Positions 1-8,481 of a stretch of 64,000 bases of DNA are shown here, piece by piece. The translations under genes and the position numbers were made by a program. The notes beneath the pieces are model-generated. The model did not search any database, had not been told where the DNA came from, and was given only the letters and a program-made list of their open reading frames with translations. Source of the DNA: Ralstonia pickettii. Lineage in GTDB: Bacteria > Pseudomonadota > Gammaproteobacteria > Burkholderiales > Burkholderiaceae. The DNA is taken from assembly GCF_030582395.1 (NCBI RefSeq), contig NZ_CP104382.1:744001-808000 (forward strand), read 5' to 3'. Positions within the stretch are counted from its first letter, which is position 1, and each line of letters opens with the position of its first letter.

Positions 1-1094
1 TTGAGGATGATGCGGTCTTGCGTCAGCGTGCCGGTCTTGTCGGTGCACAGCACATCCATCGCACCGAAATTCTGGATCGCGTTGAGCCGCTTGACGATGA
101 CCTTCTTGCGCGACATGGCAATCGCGCCCTTGGCCAGGTTGACCGTCACGATCATCGGCAGCATCTCGGGCGTCAGGCCAACGGCCACGGCCACCGCAAA
201 CAACAGCGCCTCGAACCAGTTGCCCTTGGTCAGGCCGTTGATGACGAAAACGGTGGGCGCCATTACCAGGATCAGCGTGAGCATCAGCCAGGTGAACCGC
301 GTGATGCCGCGATCAAAGCTGGTCTGCACCCGTTGTGCGGCAATCAGGTTGGCCACATGGCCGAACGCCGTCCGGCGTCCGGTGGTCAGGACCACGCCCG
401 TCGCGTAGCCGCTCACCACGGCGCTGCCCATGAAGCACATGTTCGACCGATCGAAATCTGCCGCAGCGTGGATGTTGGAGGCCTCCGCATGCTTCTCCTG
501 CGGCATGGCCTCGCCGGTCAGGGCCGACTGGTTGACGAACACATCCTTGGCGCCGAGCAGTCTTAAGTCCGCCGGCACCATGTCGCCGGCGGACAGCTGG
601 ACGATATCGCCCGGCACCAGTTGCTCGATGGGGACTTCCTCGCTTGTCTCGGTGCCGTCTGGGGCGATGCGTCTGACTGTCGCCGTCGTATGCACCATGC
701 GGCGCAGTGCCTCCGCCGCGCGGTTGGAGCGATGTTCCTGAAGGAAGCCCAGCACAACGCTCAATACCACCATGACGGCGATCAGCACAGCGGCCCGCAC
801 ATCGCCCAGTATTGAAGAGATGCCCGCCAGTGAAATGAGCAGCAGATTCAGCGGATTGATCGAACGCCGAAACAGTTCGGCCAGCACACCTTCATGATGA
901 CCGTTGGCCACGCGGTTGAGCCCGTGTTCACGCAGGCGCTGCGCAGCATCCTCTTGAGTCAGCCCGCTCGTTCGGGTTCCAAGCCGCTCGAGCACATCGT
1001 CGGAGGCAAGCGTTGACCAGATCGAGAGATCGTCGACCGGCAACTGCGGTGACAACCCGGTGGGCAGCGTGTGCCAGCTTGGCTTGCCACGCAT
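1..1094 (-). CDS. mgtA: Magnesium-translocating P-type ATPase (MgtA/MgtB type), 3' end beyond window
   Basis: P3-type ATPase that imports Mg2+ across the inner membrane. The window holds the first ~364 residues. They show an N-terminal cation-ATPase domain (about 25-95), two membrane segments (about 82-118), the actuator motif TGEA (193-196), a third and fourth membrane segment (about 266-312) with the LTPEMLP motif, and the phosphorylation motif DKTGTLT with Asp352 as the acyl-phosphate site. The run GLTPEMLPMIVT followed by KKVIVKRL is typical of the MgtA family rather than of Ca2+ or heavy-metal pumps. The ATG at 1092-1094 has a GGAGG ribosome site lying inside the 3' end of the acetate kinase gene; the gap between the two genes is 2 bp, so it is the last visible member of the PHA/acetate operon. 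The nucleotide-binding domain and C-terminal membrane helices lie outside. Family assignment is strong; the exact ion is inferred. Confidence 0.9.
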   Translation of the reverse strand, partial: MRGKPSWHTLPTGLSPQLPVDDLSIWSTLASDDVLERLGTRTSGLTQEDAAQRLREHGLNRVANGHHEGVLAELFRRSINPLNLLLISLAGISSILGDVRAAVLIAVMVVLSVVLGFLQEHRSNRAAEALRRMVHTTATVRRIAPDGTETSEEVPIEQLVPGDIVQLSAGDMVPADLRLLGAKDVFVNQSALTGEAMPQEKHAEASNIHAAADFDRSNMCFMGSAVVSGYATGVVLTTGRRTAFGHVANLIAAQRVQTSFDRGITRFTWLMLTLILVMAPTVFVINGLTKGNWFEALLFAVAVAVGLTPEMLPMIVTVNLAKGAIAMSRKKVIVKRLNAIQNFGAMDVLCTDKTGTLTQDRIIL

Positions 1095-1096
1095 CG

Positions 1097-2281
1097 CTAG
1101 CCTCCTTGCGTGCAGGCGAGCGCATGGCGAGCCGCTACCCACTCTTCGTTAGTGGGTTCGACTGCAACCAGCACGCGACTCTGCGGGGCGGACACCACGG
1201 GCGCGTGTTCCGCGTTGGCCGCGGTGTCCGCCACTACGCCCAGATATGTCAGGGCCGCCATCACGCGTTCGCGAACGACCGCGTTGTGCTCGCCAATCCC
1301 TGCTGTGAACACCAGCATGTCCAACCCGCCCAGCACGGCAACAAGCGCACCGATCTCCCGAACGATGCGTCGGACATACAGCGCCAGTGCAAGACGGCAC
1401 CGCTCATTCTGGTCTTCCAGCGGCAACAGCGCTCGCGGGTCGGCCGATACGCCCGACACGCCAAGCAACCCCGAGGCGTGATACAGGAGATGGCCAACCT
1501 GGTCGAGCGACAGCTTGTCCACCTCCATCAAATGCAAGACGACGCCAGGATCGACGGCGCCGCAGCGCGTACCCATCATCAACCCGTCCAGCGCGGAGAA
1601 GCCCATCGTCGTGGCCACGCTGGCCAGATCCTGCATCGCACAGAGGCTCGCGCCGCTGCCAAGATGGGCAACGATCGTGCGCCCCTTCGCCATGCAACCA
1701 TGCCGAATCGGCAGCGCATGCGCCATGTATTCGTATGACAGGCCATGAAAGCCATAGCGCCGCAGTCCGCGTTCGCTCAACGCGTACGGCAGCGGCAGCA
1801 TTCTTTCGACCTGTGGGATCGTGTGATGGAACGCCGTATCGAAGCACGCGACTTGCGGCACGTCGGGGTGCTCTTCGAGAAACGTGCCGATCGCCTCGAG
1901 GGCGAATGGCTGATGCAGCGGTGCAAGCGGTATGTAGCCCTGCAGCTCGGCAAGCACGGGCAGCGTCACGCGTGTGGGCGCAACGTATTTGCTCCCGCCG
2001 TGAACAACACGATGCGCGACCGCGGCCAGATGCCGTCCATCGATCCATTCGCGCGCACGCGTCCGAATCTCCAGCAACGCTGCGTGGTAGGGCTGCGCGG
2101 CATCCAGCGCCACGGCGGTAGGCACGCCCGCCTGCTCGCGGACGGTGGCGTGTCCGCTGCCGATCGCTAGGATCTCGCCTCGCCAGATCGCGGCATGGTG
2201 TGTGTCCAGCGTGTCTGCATCGAACAGGGCGAACTTGATGCTCGATGAACCGCAGTTGAGAACGAGGATGCATGCACTCAT
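1097..2281 (-). CDS. ackA: Acetate kinase
   Basis: Converts acetyl-phosphate and ADP to acetate and ATP, a substrate-level ATP source when oxygen is short. 394 residues, normal for the family. The ASKHA phosphate-binding start (ILVLNCGSSSIKF, about residues 5-17) is intact, as are HRVVHGG, the HGLSYEY segment, HLGSGASLCA, and FTAGIGEHNA near the C terminus. I chose the ATG at 2279-2281, giving MSACILVLN; an open extension upstream adds non-conserved residues. This ATG overlaps the stop of the upstream phosphate acetyltransferase gene (ATGA), so the two enzymes of the Pta-AckA pathway are translationally coupled. The operon starts with PHA synthase and is probably Fnr-controlled from the promoter near 5993-6033. 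Confidence 0.96.
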   Translation of the reverse strand: MSACILVLNCGSSSIKFALFDADTLDTHHAAIWRGEILAIGSGHATVREQAGVPTAVALDAAQPYHAALLEIRTRAREWIDGRHLAAVAHRVVHGGSKYVAPTRVTLPVLAELQGYIPLAPLHQPFALEAIGTFLEEHPDVPQVACFDTAFHHTIPQVERMLPLPYALSERGLRRYGFHGLSYEYMAHALPIRHGCMAKGRTIVAHLGSGASLCAMQDLASVATTMGFSALDGLMMGTRCGAVDPGVVLHLMEVDKLSLDQVGHLLYHASGLLGVSGVSADPRALLPLEDQNERCRLALALYVRRIVREIGALVAVLGGLDMLVFTAGIGEHNAVVRERVMAALTYLGVVADTAANAEHAPVVSAPQSRVLVAVEPTNEEWVAARHALACTQGG

Positions 2282-3708
2282 GGCGGCACCATCCGATAGC
2301 GGTGTGCCAGCAAGACCGCTACCGCACACGAGGCAAGCCGGGAGGCCCGCAGATCGGCTCGGCTCGTGAGCACAATTGGCACACGGGCACCCAGCACGAT
2401 CCCGGCACTGATGGCGCCGCCCAGGTATTCGAGCTGCTTGGCCAGCATGTTGCCGCTCTCAAGGTCCGGCACCACAAGAATATCCGCTTGCCCTGCCACG
2501 GGCGAAACGATGCCCTTGATACGTGCGGCAGCGGCCGACACGGCATTGTCGAAAGCCAACGGACCATCCAGCACGGCACCGGTGATCTGCCCCCGGTCGG
2601 CCATCTTGCACAGCGCCGCGGCGTCCAGCGTGGCTGCCATACGCGGATTGACGGTCTCCACAGCCGCCAGGATCGCAACATGCGGGCACGTCACCCCGAT
2701 GGTGTGTGCCAAGTCGATCGCATTGCGCAGGATATCTGCCTTGTCGTCCAAACTCGGGGCAATGTTGACGGCAGCGTCGGTCAGGATGAACGGGCGTGGA
2801 TACGCAGGCGTTTGCATCAGAAAGCAATGGCTGACCCGGCGCTTGGTTCGCAACCCAGCATCTGTCCGCAGTACTGCCGACATCAACTCGTCCGTATGCA
2901 GGCTGCCTTTCATCAGCGCTTCAACTTCACCTTGCGCGGCCAACGCGACCGCGCGCGCTGCAGCAGCGTGACTGTGGGGCACGTCGTCAATCTCCACGTC
3001 GTTCAGCGTCAGGCCTGCCTCGGCTGCGACTGCCTCCAGCCGGCTGCGCGGCGCTACCAGCCGCGGCACGATCAGCCCGTCCGCACGTGCATCGAGCGCC
3101 GCCGACAAGCTGAGTGCATCGCACGGATGCACGACGGCTGTCCGTATCGGCCCCAGACTGCGCGCATAGGCAAGTAGCCGTTGAAGACCCGCTTCTCCGT
3201 CACCATCGCGCATGTCCGGCAGCGCATTGCGGGAAACTTCGACGCGCTCGGTGGGCACGATGACATCGGCCTCTCCGCTGATCGCGATGGCGCCATCGGT
3301 GTTGACGCATCTGCACGCGAGCTTTACACGATGCTGATTCACGTCTCGGCTCACCACGGACACGGATACCGCCAGCAAGTCGCCGACACGCACGGGGGCC
3401 AGGAACTGCAGCGTCTGGCCGACATGTTTGGCGCCTGGCCCCGGCAACTTGTTACCCAGCAACGCGCCAATCAACGCACTGCCGAGCATGTTGGGGACAA
3501 CGGTATGCGCTACCGCGGCGCCCTCTGCCGGTACATCACGGGGTGGCGATTCCGTCTGCCCAGTCAGCATGGCAAAGAGCTGAACGTCTTCGGCCGTCAG
3601 CGTGCGTTCCATGCATGCCGCGTCGCCCACGGCAATCTCGTCGAAGGTGCGATTCCGGATGACGCCGAGCACGTCAGCCGCCGGCAGTGGCGTGTTCGCG
3701 ATGCTCAT
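2278..3708 (-). CDS. pta: Fused MaoC-like hydratase / phosphate acetyl(butyryl)transferase
   Basis: 476 residues in two parts. Residues ~10-150 form a MaoC hot-dog domain (the start reads NRTFDEIAVGDAA, then AEDVQLFAMLTGQ). Residues ~160-476 form a phosphate acetyl/butyryltransferase domain (IRTAVVHPCDALSL, EALMKGSLHTDELM, FILTDAAVNIAP, ADILVVPDLESGNMLAKQL). The transferase exchanges acyl-CoA and acyl-phosphate and feeds the acetate kinase next door; the MaoC half would act on enoyl- or 3-hydroxyacyl-CoA and may link to PHA metabolism. This fusion is known from beta- and gamma-proteobacteria. I place the start at ATG 3706-3708, with an AAGGGG ribosome site; a 17-residue extension is possible. 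It overlaps ackA by ATGA and overlaps the 3' end of the upstream gene by 35 bp. Whether butyryl or acetyl groups are preferred cannot be read from the sequence. Confidence 0.92.
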   Translation of the reverse strand: MSIANTPLPAADVLGVIRNRTFDEIAVGDAACMERTLTAEDVQLFAMLTGQTESPPRDVPAEGAAVAHTVVPNMLGSALIGALLGNKLPGPGAKHVGQTLQFLAPVRVGDLLAVSVSVVSRDVNQHRVKLACRCVNTDGAIAISGEADVIVPTERVEVSRNALPDMRDGDGEAGLQRLLAYARSLGPIRTAVVHPCDALSLSAALDARADGLIVPRLVAPRSRLEAVAAEAGLTLNDVEIDDVPHSHAAAARAVALAAQGEVEALMKGSLHTDELMSAVLRTDAGLRTKRRVSHCFLMQTPAYPRPFILTDAAVNIAPSLDDKADILRNAIDLAHTIGVTCPHVAILAAVETVNPRMAATLDAAALCKMADRGQITGAVLDGPLAFDNAVSAAAARIKGIVSPVAGQADILVVPDLESGNMLAKQLEYLGGAISAGIVLGARVPIVLTSRADLRASRLASCAVAVLLAHRYRMVPP

Positions 3709-4195
3709 GGTTGCCCCTTGCACGATGAGGTAAGACCGATGCAGCGGCGGGGAGTCCACTTTCTACCTCCCGCTGCGGCGCCGAGCCGAGCACTGCCAGC
3801 GCGTTCTGCCAGAAGCCGTGGATCGGTATCGTGGTGCCTGCAATGTGTGCCGCCTGCACAATGGCCTGCTGCCATTGCCGCATGGCCCGCTGTGTTTCGA
3901 CAGTCACCGCCGTCTGACTGGTCAGCGCGGTACGGACACATCCCTCCAGTACCGTGACCCCATGCTGGTTGATGCGCCACCATGCGTTTGGCCACATGGC
4001 GGCAGCCGCCTGCCAGGTCGGCGCTTCAGACAGCTCTGCGCATGCGGCACGGACTTCATCGATATCGTCACCCAGCAGTTCCGTCCCCAAGGCGAGCCAT
4101 CGCTGCCGTGCAGAAAGCACCGACTCCCACGACCGCCCCACCAATGTGAGCTGCGCCTTGTACAACGCAAGGGGCAGATCGAATTGTTCGTCCAC
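3674..4195 (-). CDS. Small phasin-like protein of the PHA operon (unknown function)
   Basis: 173 residues, mostly amphipathic helix, no signal peptide and no membrane segment. The start is a GTG at 4193-4195, chosen because a perfect GGAGG lies 5 bases upstream; an ATG further upstream has no such site. The sequence reads DEQFDLPLALYKAQLTLVGR then long helices rich in Ala, Gln and Trp. The N-terminal pattern and the place directly after PHA synthase fit a phasin or PHA-granule-associated protein, but I see no decisive motif, so this is inference from context. Its last 35 bp overlap the start of the pta fusion gene, showing tight coupling. The C-terminal ~25 residues are low in complexity and rich in His and Arg, probably because they share bases with the next gene. 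Confidence 0.75.
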   Translation of the reverse strand: MDEQFDLPLALYKAQLTLVGRSWESVLSARQRWLALGTELLGDDIDEVRAACAELSEAPTWQAAAAMWPNAWWRINQHGVTVLEGCVRTALTSQTAVTVETQRAMRQWQQAIVQAAHIAGTTIPIHGFWQNALAVLGSAPQREVESGLPAAASVLPHRARGNHEHREHATAGG

Positions 4196-4211
4196 GTAAC
4201 CTCCTTCGGAT

Positions 4212-5960
4212 TCACCGCTCCAGGACATAGGTACCGGGTGCATCGGCTAGCGCGGGATGCGCAAGCGTGCCAAGCGAGGGCGGCTTCGCGGCTTGGTCCC
4301 CCGCGCCATGTGCCACCAGCCATGCATGCCATGCTGGCCACCACGAACCGGGCTCATCTGTCGCGGTGCTCAACCAGACGTCCGGGGCGAGACTGCTGGC
4401 GCCGGCGTGGCGCGTTTTCATGTGGAAGTGACGGCGCGGATGCCCTGGCGGGCTCACGATGCCGGCGTTGTGCCCGCCACTGGTCAGCACGAATGTCAGT
4501 TCTGCGGGGCACAGGTGATGGAGCTTGTAGACCGAGCGCCAGGGCGCAACATGGTCGGTTTCTGTCCCGACCACAAACACGGGCAGCGTGATGTCCGCGA
4601 GCGAGACAGGCTTGCCCCTTACCGGATAACGTCCCTCGCTCAGATCATTGTTCAGAAACAGGCGACGCAAATATTCGCCGTGCATCCGGGCGGGCATGCG
4701 CGTGGTATCGGCGTTCCACGCCATCAAATCGTTCAGCGGTGCGCGGTCGCCCATCAGGTAGTCACCCACCATGCGGGACCACAGCAGGTCATACGAACGC
4801 AGCATCTGGAAGGCACCGGCCATCTGTCCCGCCGTCAGATAGCCGGTCTCGGTCATCTGCGCATCCAGCAGGCTGATCTGCGCCTCGTCAATGAAAAGGC
4901 CGAGTTCCCCCGGGTCGGCAAAATCCGTGTGCGCGGCAAACAGCGTCATCGATGCCAGCCGGTCGTCGTTATCGCGTGCCATCGCCGCTGCGGCCATTGA
5001 GAGGAGCGTCCCGCCCAGGCAATACCCGGTCGCGTGAACGCGCTGCCCGGGCACGGTGGCATTCACGACATCGAGGGCGGCCATGATGCCGAGTTCCAGG
5101 TAGTCATTCATCGCGAGGTCGCGGTCGGCTTCTCCTGGGTTCTTCCACGATATGCAGAACACCGTGTGACCGTGCTCGACCAGGTAGCGGATCAACGAAT
5201 TGGCCGGCGATAAATCGAGGATGTAGTACTTCATGATCCAGGCCGGCACGATCAGGATGGGCTGCGCGTAGACCGCGGGCGTGGCGGGCGCATACTGAAT
5301 CAACTCGATCAGCCGGTTGCGCAGGACAACCTTGCCAGGGGTGACGGCAACATCGCGACCCGGCACGAAGTCATTCGCTCCCGGTGGCGGTGCGTTGCTC
5401 AGATAGCGCTCGAAGTCCGCCAATGCGTGGAGGGCTCCGCGCACGAGATTGGCGCCATGCTGTTCGGCGGTCCGCTGCAGCACCACAGGATTGGTCATGA
5501 GCTGGTTGCCGGGAGATGCAATATCCAGCCACTGCCGGGCAGCAAACGCGACCAAGTCTTCATGATGGCGCGAAACACCCCACACGCCGCGGGTGGCCGC
5601 ATCCCACCAGCGCTCCGTCAGCAGGAAGGACTGATGCAGCACGTTGAACGGCCACAGTTGCCATGCCTCCGCCGTGAAGCGTCGATCCTGTGTTGGGGGC
5701 TGTACGCAGCACTTCGCATGAATCGGCCCGCTGATGGCGCAGTCTTGCCCATAGTGGAAAAGCGCTTCGGCCTGCCAGAGAGCAAGCCGCACCAGCTCCA
5801 GGCGTTTGCCGGGTGAAATTGCAAGATGCAGCGCCCAGTCAAGCCATGCCAGCAGCATGGACACATGCGAGAGCGACATCGAAGCGCGAGCCATGGCAGC
5901 GTGCAGCGGGATGTCGATCTTGTCAGCAGCAGACGGAGACGGCACTGGCATGGTGCGCAT
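4212..5960 (-). CDS. phaC: Class I-type poly(3-hydroxyalkanoate) polymerase
   Basis: Polymerises 3-hydroxyacyl-CoA into PHA granules in the cytoplasm. About 582 residues, the class I length. The N-terminal domain ends near residue 200 with the conserved WPFNVLHQSFLL and PGKVVLRNRLIELIQY segments. The alpha/beta hydrolase part has the lipase-like box GYCLGG with the catalytic Cys at about residue 314, the catalytic Asp in GTETDHVAPW and the His in SGGHNAGIV. This completes the Cys-Asp-His triad. I chose ATG 5958-5960; a TTG four codons earlier and ATG 5951 are alternatives, and none has a strong ribosome site. It heads the operon phaC / phasin-like / pta / ackA / mgtA, 16 bp before the next gene. 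The Fnr box centred ~66 bp upstream suggests induction at low oxygen. No phaA or phaB is nearby, so this is probably a second, stress-linked PHA synthase. Confidence 0.93.
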   Translation of the reverse strand: MRTMPVPSPSAADKIDIPLHAAMARASMSLSHVSMLLAWLDWALHLAISPGKRLELVRLALWQAEALFHYGQDCAISGPIHAKCCVQPPTQDRRFTAEAWQLWPFNVLHQSFLLTERWWDAATRGVWGVSRHHEDLVAFAARQWLDIASPGNQLMTNPVVLQRTAEQHGANLVRGALHALADFERYLSNAPPPGANDFVPGRDVAVTPGKVVLRNRLIELIQYAPATPAVYAQPILIVPAWIMKYYILDLSPANSLIRYLVEHGHTVFCISWKNPGEADRDLAMNDYLELGIMAALDVVNATVPGQRVHATGYCLGGTLLSMAAAAMARDNDDRLASMTLFAAHTDFADPGELGLFIDEAQISLLDAQMTETGYLTAGQMAGAFQMLRSYDLLWSRMVGDYLMGDRAPLNDLMAWNADTTRMPARMHGEYLRRLFLNNDLSEGRYPVRGKPVSLADITLPVFVVGTETDHVAPWRSVYKLHHLCPAELTFVLTSGGHNAGIVSPPGHPRRHFHMKTRHAGASSLAPDVWLSTATDEPGSWWPAWHAWLVAHGAGDQAAKPPSLGTLAHPALADAPGTYVLER

Positions 5961-5992
5961 AAGCGATCGCAAGGCGCGTGGATGTGCAAACC

Positions 5993-6033
5993 ATTAGAGC
6001 GCAGTGCGCGCGGCCGGGGTTGATGCAACTCAA
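5993..6033 (-). promoter_or_regulatory. Fnr-dependent class II promoter of the phaC operon
   Basis: Read on the minus strand, TTGAG-TTGC-ATCAA (6020-6033) matches the Fnr box TTGAT-N4-ATCAA in 9 of 10 defined bases. A -10 hexamer TCTAAT (5 of 6 to TATAAT) occupies 5993-5998. From box centre to hexamer start is 28.5 bp, which puts the predicted transcript start near 5986 with the box at about -41. That start lies ~25 bases before the phaC ATG. The same spacing recurs at the other sites of this island. Confidence 0.72.
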
Positions 6034-6194
6034 CGGTCATCGTCATTCGTTGGACGGTCGAGCCTTTCGTTCCGCCGTAGCGGCAATGCGTCCGCCACGC
6101 GAGCCTCCGACCAACGGCTGATGAACTCTTCCCTGGACGGGGCGCCGCGCCTTTGATGTGTCGCAAGACCGCGCTGAGCGGTGCGGAGGAACGG

Positions 6195-6842
6195 CTACAA
6201 CGTATCGTCGTCGGAAAACAGGCGATGACGTATCGCGTAGCGCACAAGGGCGGCTTCGCTGGAGAGCTGGAGTTTGTCCATCAACCGCATCTTGTAAGTG
6301 CTGATGGTCTTGGCGCTCACGCACAGGCTGGTGGCGATTTCAGTCAAAGGTTCGCCCCGCACCAGCCGGCGGTAGACCTCCATCTCGCGGTCGGACAGGC
6401 GCGTGTGCGCCGCCTCCTCACTGGGCTCGCCCAGGCTGTGCGCGAGCTTCTCTGCCATGGGTGGGCTGATGTACGTGCCGCCGGTCGCCACCTTCTGCAG
6501 CGCGGTCACCAGTTCGGTGGCGGCACTTTCCTTTGTCAGGTAACCGGCTGCGCCGGCACGAAAGGCGCGCGCCACGTACTGTTCTTCCGCGTGCATGGTC
6601 AGCACCAGCACGCGCACCCTCGGGTGATCATCATGCAGCTGGCGGAGCAGTTCCAGGCCGCTACGGCCCGGCATCGAAATATCCAGCACGACCACCTGCG
6701 GTTGATGGTCGCGCACGAGTTGCGCGACCTGCGTACCGTCGGAGGCTTCGCAGGCAACTTCGAAATTTCCCGCACGCTCCAGAATATGGCGCACGCCGTC
6801 GCGCATCACGGCATGATCGTCGGCGATCATCACGCGAATCAT
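6195..6842 (-). CDS. NarL/FixJ-family response regulator
   Basis: 215 residues. The receiver domain covers residues ~1-120, with the acidic pair Asp8-Asp9, the phosphorylation site Asp54 in VVVLDISMPG, Thr at about 82 (LVLTMH) and Lys at about 104 (GYLTKES). A LuxR-type helix-turn-helix fills ~150-210 (LSDREMEVYRRLVRGEPLTEIA, then SAKTISTYKMRLMDKL). It binds DNA as a phosphorylated dimer. The start ATG overlaps the stop of the histidine kinase by ATGA, so the pair forms one two-component system. Target genes are unknown. An 18-bp palindrome in front of this operon (8288-8305) is a candidate binding site, and the low-oxygen genes around it make an oxygen or redox input likely. Confidence 0.93.
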   Translation of the reverse strand: MIRVMIADDHAVMRDGVRHILERAGNFEVACEASDGTQVAQLVRDHQPQVVVLDISMPGRSGLELLRQLHDDHPRVRVLVLTMHAEEQYVARAFRAGAAGYLTKESAATELVTALQKVATGGTYISPPMAEKLAHSLGEPSEEAAHTRLSDREMEVYRRLVRGEPLTEIATSLCVSAKTISTYKMRLMDKLQLSSEAALVRYAIRHRLFSDDDTL

Positions 6843-8233
6843 GTCCGGGCCTCCTCGGTAGCGTCGTGAACGGCGGGAAAGCGGACGCTCAAACGGAAGC
6901 CGCCGCCGGGTGCGTGCGTGGTCATTGCCTGGCCGCCCAGCAACCGGGCTCGCTCACGGATGCCCAGCAAGCCGAGCGGCTTGCGTTCGCCTGCCGCAGG
7001 CGGCGCCCCACTCCAGCCATGCCCGTTGTCTTGGATGGACAGCTCCAGCACGCCGTCCTGCTGCGAAAATTCGATCTCTACGCGCGTGGCATCGGCATGG
7101 CGCACGACATTGTTGAGTGCCTCCTGCACGATCCGGAAGACCGAGATGGCGGCGCGCTCATTCATTGCCACCTCTTGCGCATGCACGTTGACGACCAAAC
7201 CGAAGCGTTGGCGAAAATTCTTGGCCATCCATTCGATAGACGGCACGAGCCCCAACTCGTCGAGCAACGGCGGTCGAAGATCTGCGGAAATCTGGCGTAC
7301 GGCCGCGATCGTCTCGTCGATCACCCGTTGCATCGCCTGGGTCTGGTCGATCAGGTTCTGATCGCTGCGCGCGGCCCGCAAATCTGCTGCAAGCAGCGAA
7401 ATGTCCATCTTGAGCGCGCTCAGGCGTTGACCCAGATCGTCGTGGAGTTCACGGGCGATGCGGTGCCGCTCCTCTTCCCGCGTCGCCAGCACGCTATCCG
7501 ACAGATGCTGCAGTTCTTCCTGTGAGCGCCGCAGCGCGGCCTCGGCACGGACACGCTCTGTGGTGTCCCGCAGCATCACCGTGAAGAGCTTGCCGCCGTT
7601 CACCTCGATCTGTGAAATCGACGCTTCGATCGGGAATTCGCGCCCATCGGTATGCAGGGCAAACAGCGGGCGCTGCTTACCCATCTGGCGCTCCGATACG
7701 CCCGTCACGCCAAAGCGCCGCACATGGGCCTCGTGCGCGCCGCGAAACCGCTCGGGAATAAAGTCCGACAGCGGGCGGCCGATGGCATGGCGCGCGGGGC
7801 ACCCGAACAGTGTTTCGGCCATGGGATTGAACAGCACGATGCGCTGGGCGTCATCCACCGAAATGATCGCTTCCATGGACGAGCGGATGATCCCGGCCAG
7901 CCGGGCTTCGCTTTTTTCGAGATAGGAGAGATCCCTGGCAACGGCGGCTCGCAACTTCCGCAGCCGCAACCAATAGAACGACAGTGCGACAACCGTACAA
8001 ATGGTTGCCGAGGCCAGCAAGATAAAGGGGCCATCTTCGGCACGGATGGCAAACGCCAGGCGCACAACCGACGCGGTCAACAGCAAAACGGCAAGCACGC
8101 CCACCACCAGTTCGGCTGAGCTGGATTGCAACTGCAGCAGGCGCCTGTGCGTCGCCTTAGAGGATTGCGTGTCGTGCTCCGCCACCGAACACCACGAGAA
8201 GGTCGGTATGCATTCAACATAGCCGATTCCCAA
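6839..8233 (-). CDS. Membrane-anchored PAS sensor histidine kinase (HisKA_3 / NarL-partner type)
   Basis: About 464 residues. Two membrane helices lie at ~42-65 and ~70-90, a PAS domain at ~105-230, a dimerisation/phosphoacceptor domain with REEERHRIARELHDDLGQRL (phospho-His264), and an ATPase domain with FRIVQEALNNVVRHA (N box) and DNGHGW (G box). The PAS domain contains RGAHEAHVRRF; His167 lines up by eye with the proximal haem histidine of FixL (RSRHDSYISRY), so a haem oxygen sensor is possible but unproven. It is coupled by ATGA to the response regulator. The start is uncertain: the TTG at 8231-8233 opens the frame, and a GTG at about residue 17 is the other choice; neither has a clear ribosome site. 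Confidence 0.9.
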   Translation of the reverse strand: MGIGYVECIPTFSWCSVAEHDTQSSKATHRRLLQLQSSSAELVVGVLAVLLLTASVVRLAFAIRAEDGPFILLASATICTVVALSFYWLRLRKLRAAVARDLSYLEKSEARLAGIIRSSMEAIISVDDAQRIVLFNPMAETLFGCPARHAIGRPLSDFIPERFRGAHEAHVRRFGVTGVSERQMGKQRPLFALHTDGREFPIEASISQIEVNGGKLFTVMLRDTTERVRAEAALRRSQEELQHLSDSVLATREEERHRIARELHDDLGQRLSALKMDISLLAADLRAARSDQNLIDQTQAMQRVIDETIAAVRQISADLRPPLLDELGLVPSIEWMAKNFRQRFGLVVNVHAQEVAMNERAAISVFRIVQEALNNVVRHADATRVEIEFSQQDGVLELSIQDNGHGWSGAPPAAGERKPLGLLGIRERARLLGGQAMTTHAPGGGFRLSVRFPAVHDATEEART

Positions 8234-8287
8234 GGCGGCAGATACTAGCCGTGTGAAGGAGGCTCCCCCCGAAAACCCTGCTGCCGC

Positions 8288-8305
8288 TGTCAGGGAACCC
8301 TGACA
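8288..8305. promoter_or_regulatory. Perfect 18-bp palindrome between the two-component operon and fnr
   Basis: TGTCAGGG-AA-CCCTGACA is a perfect inverted repeat with an 8-bp arm and 2-bp spacer. It lies 55 bp upstream of the kinase start and 177 bp upstream of fnr. The short spacer favours a dimeric protein-binding site over an RNA hairpin. No T-run follows on either strand. The same half-site, TGTCAGG, is found inverted again at 18431-18450. The regulator is unknown; the neighbouring NarL-type regulator is one candidate. Confidence 0.5.
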
Positions 8306-8481
8306 AGGGCATGGCGCATCCCGACGGCCATCTCAGCGCAGCCTGATTTCGCGCAAACGCCGCGCTTCCGATACTTGACCGTACGGGCACCGGGCCTCGA
8401 TGGAAACCAGTGACCGGATACCCACCTCCTCATCGAGGATGTGTGGCTCAGAGACCACAGACGCCTTCCCGGAGCCGCCCC

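Noticed and set aside
1404..2273. 289-codon minus-strand frame overlapping acetate kinase
   Set aside because: Out of frame with a gene whose family motifs are intact; Arg-rich and without features.
8410..8481. Upstream extension of Fnr by 24 codons
   Set aside because: No ribosome site there and the residues are Pro/Arg-rich, unlike the family; ATG 8482 has GGAG in front.
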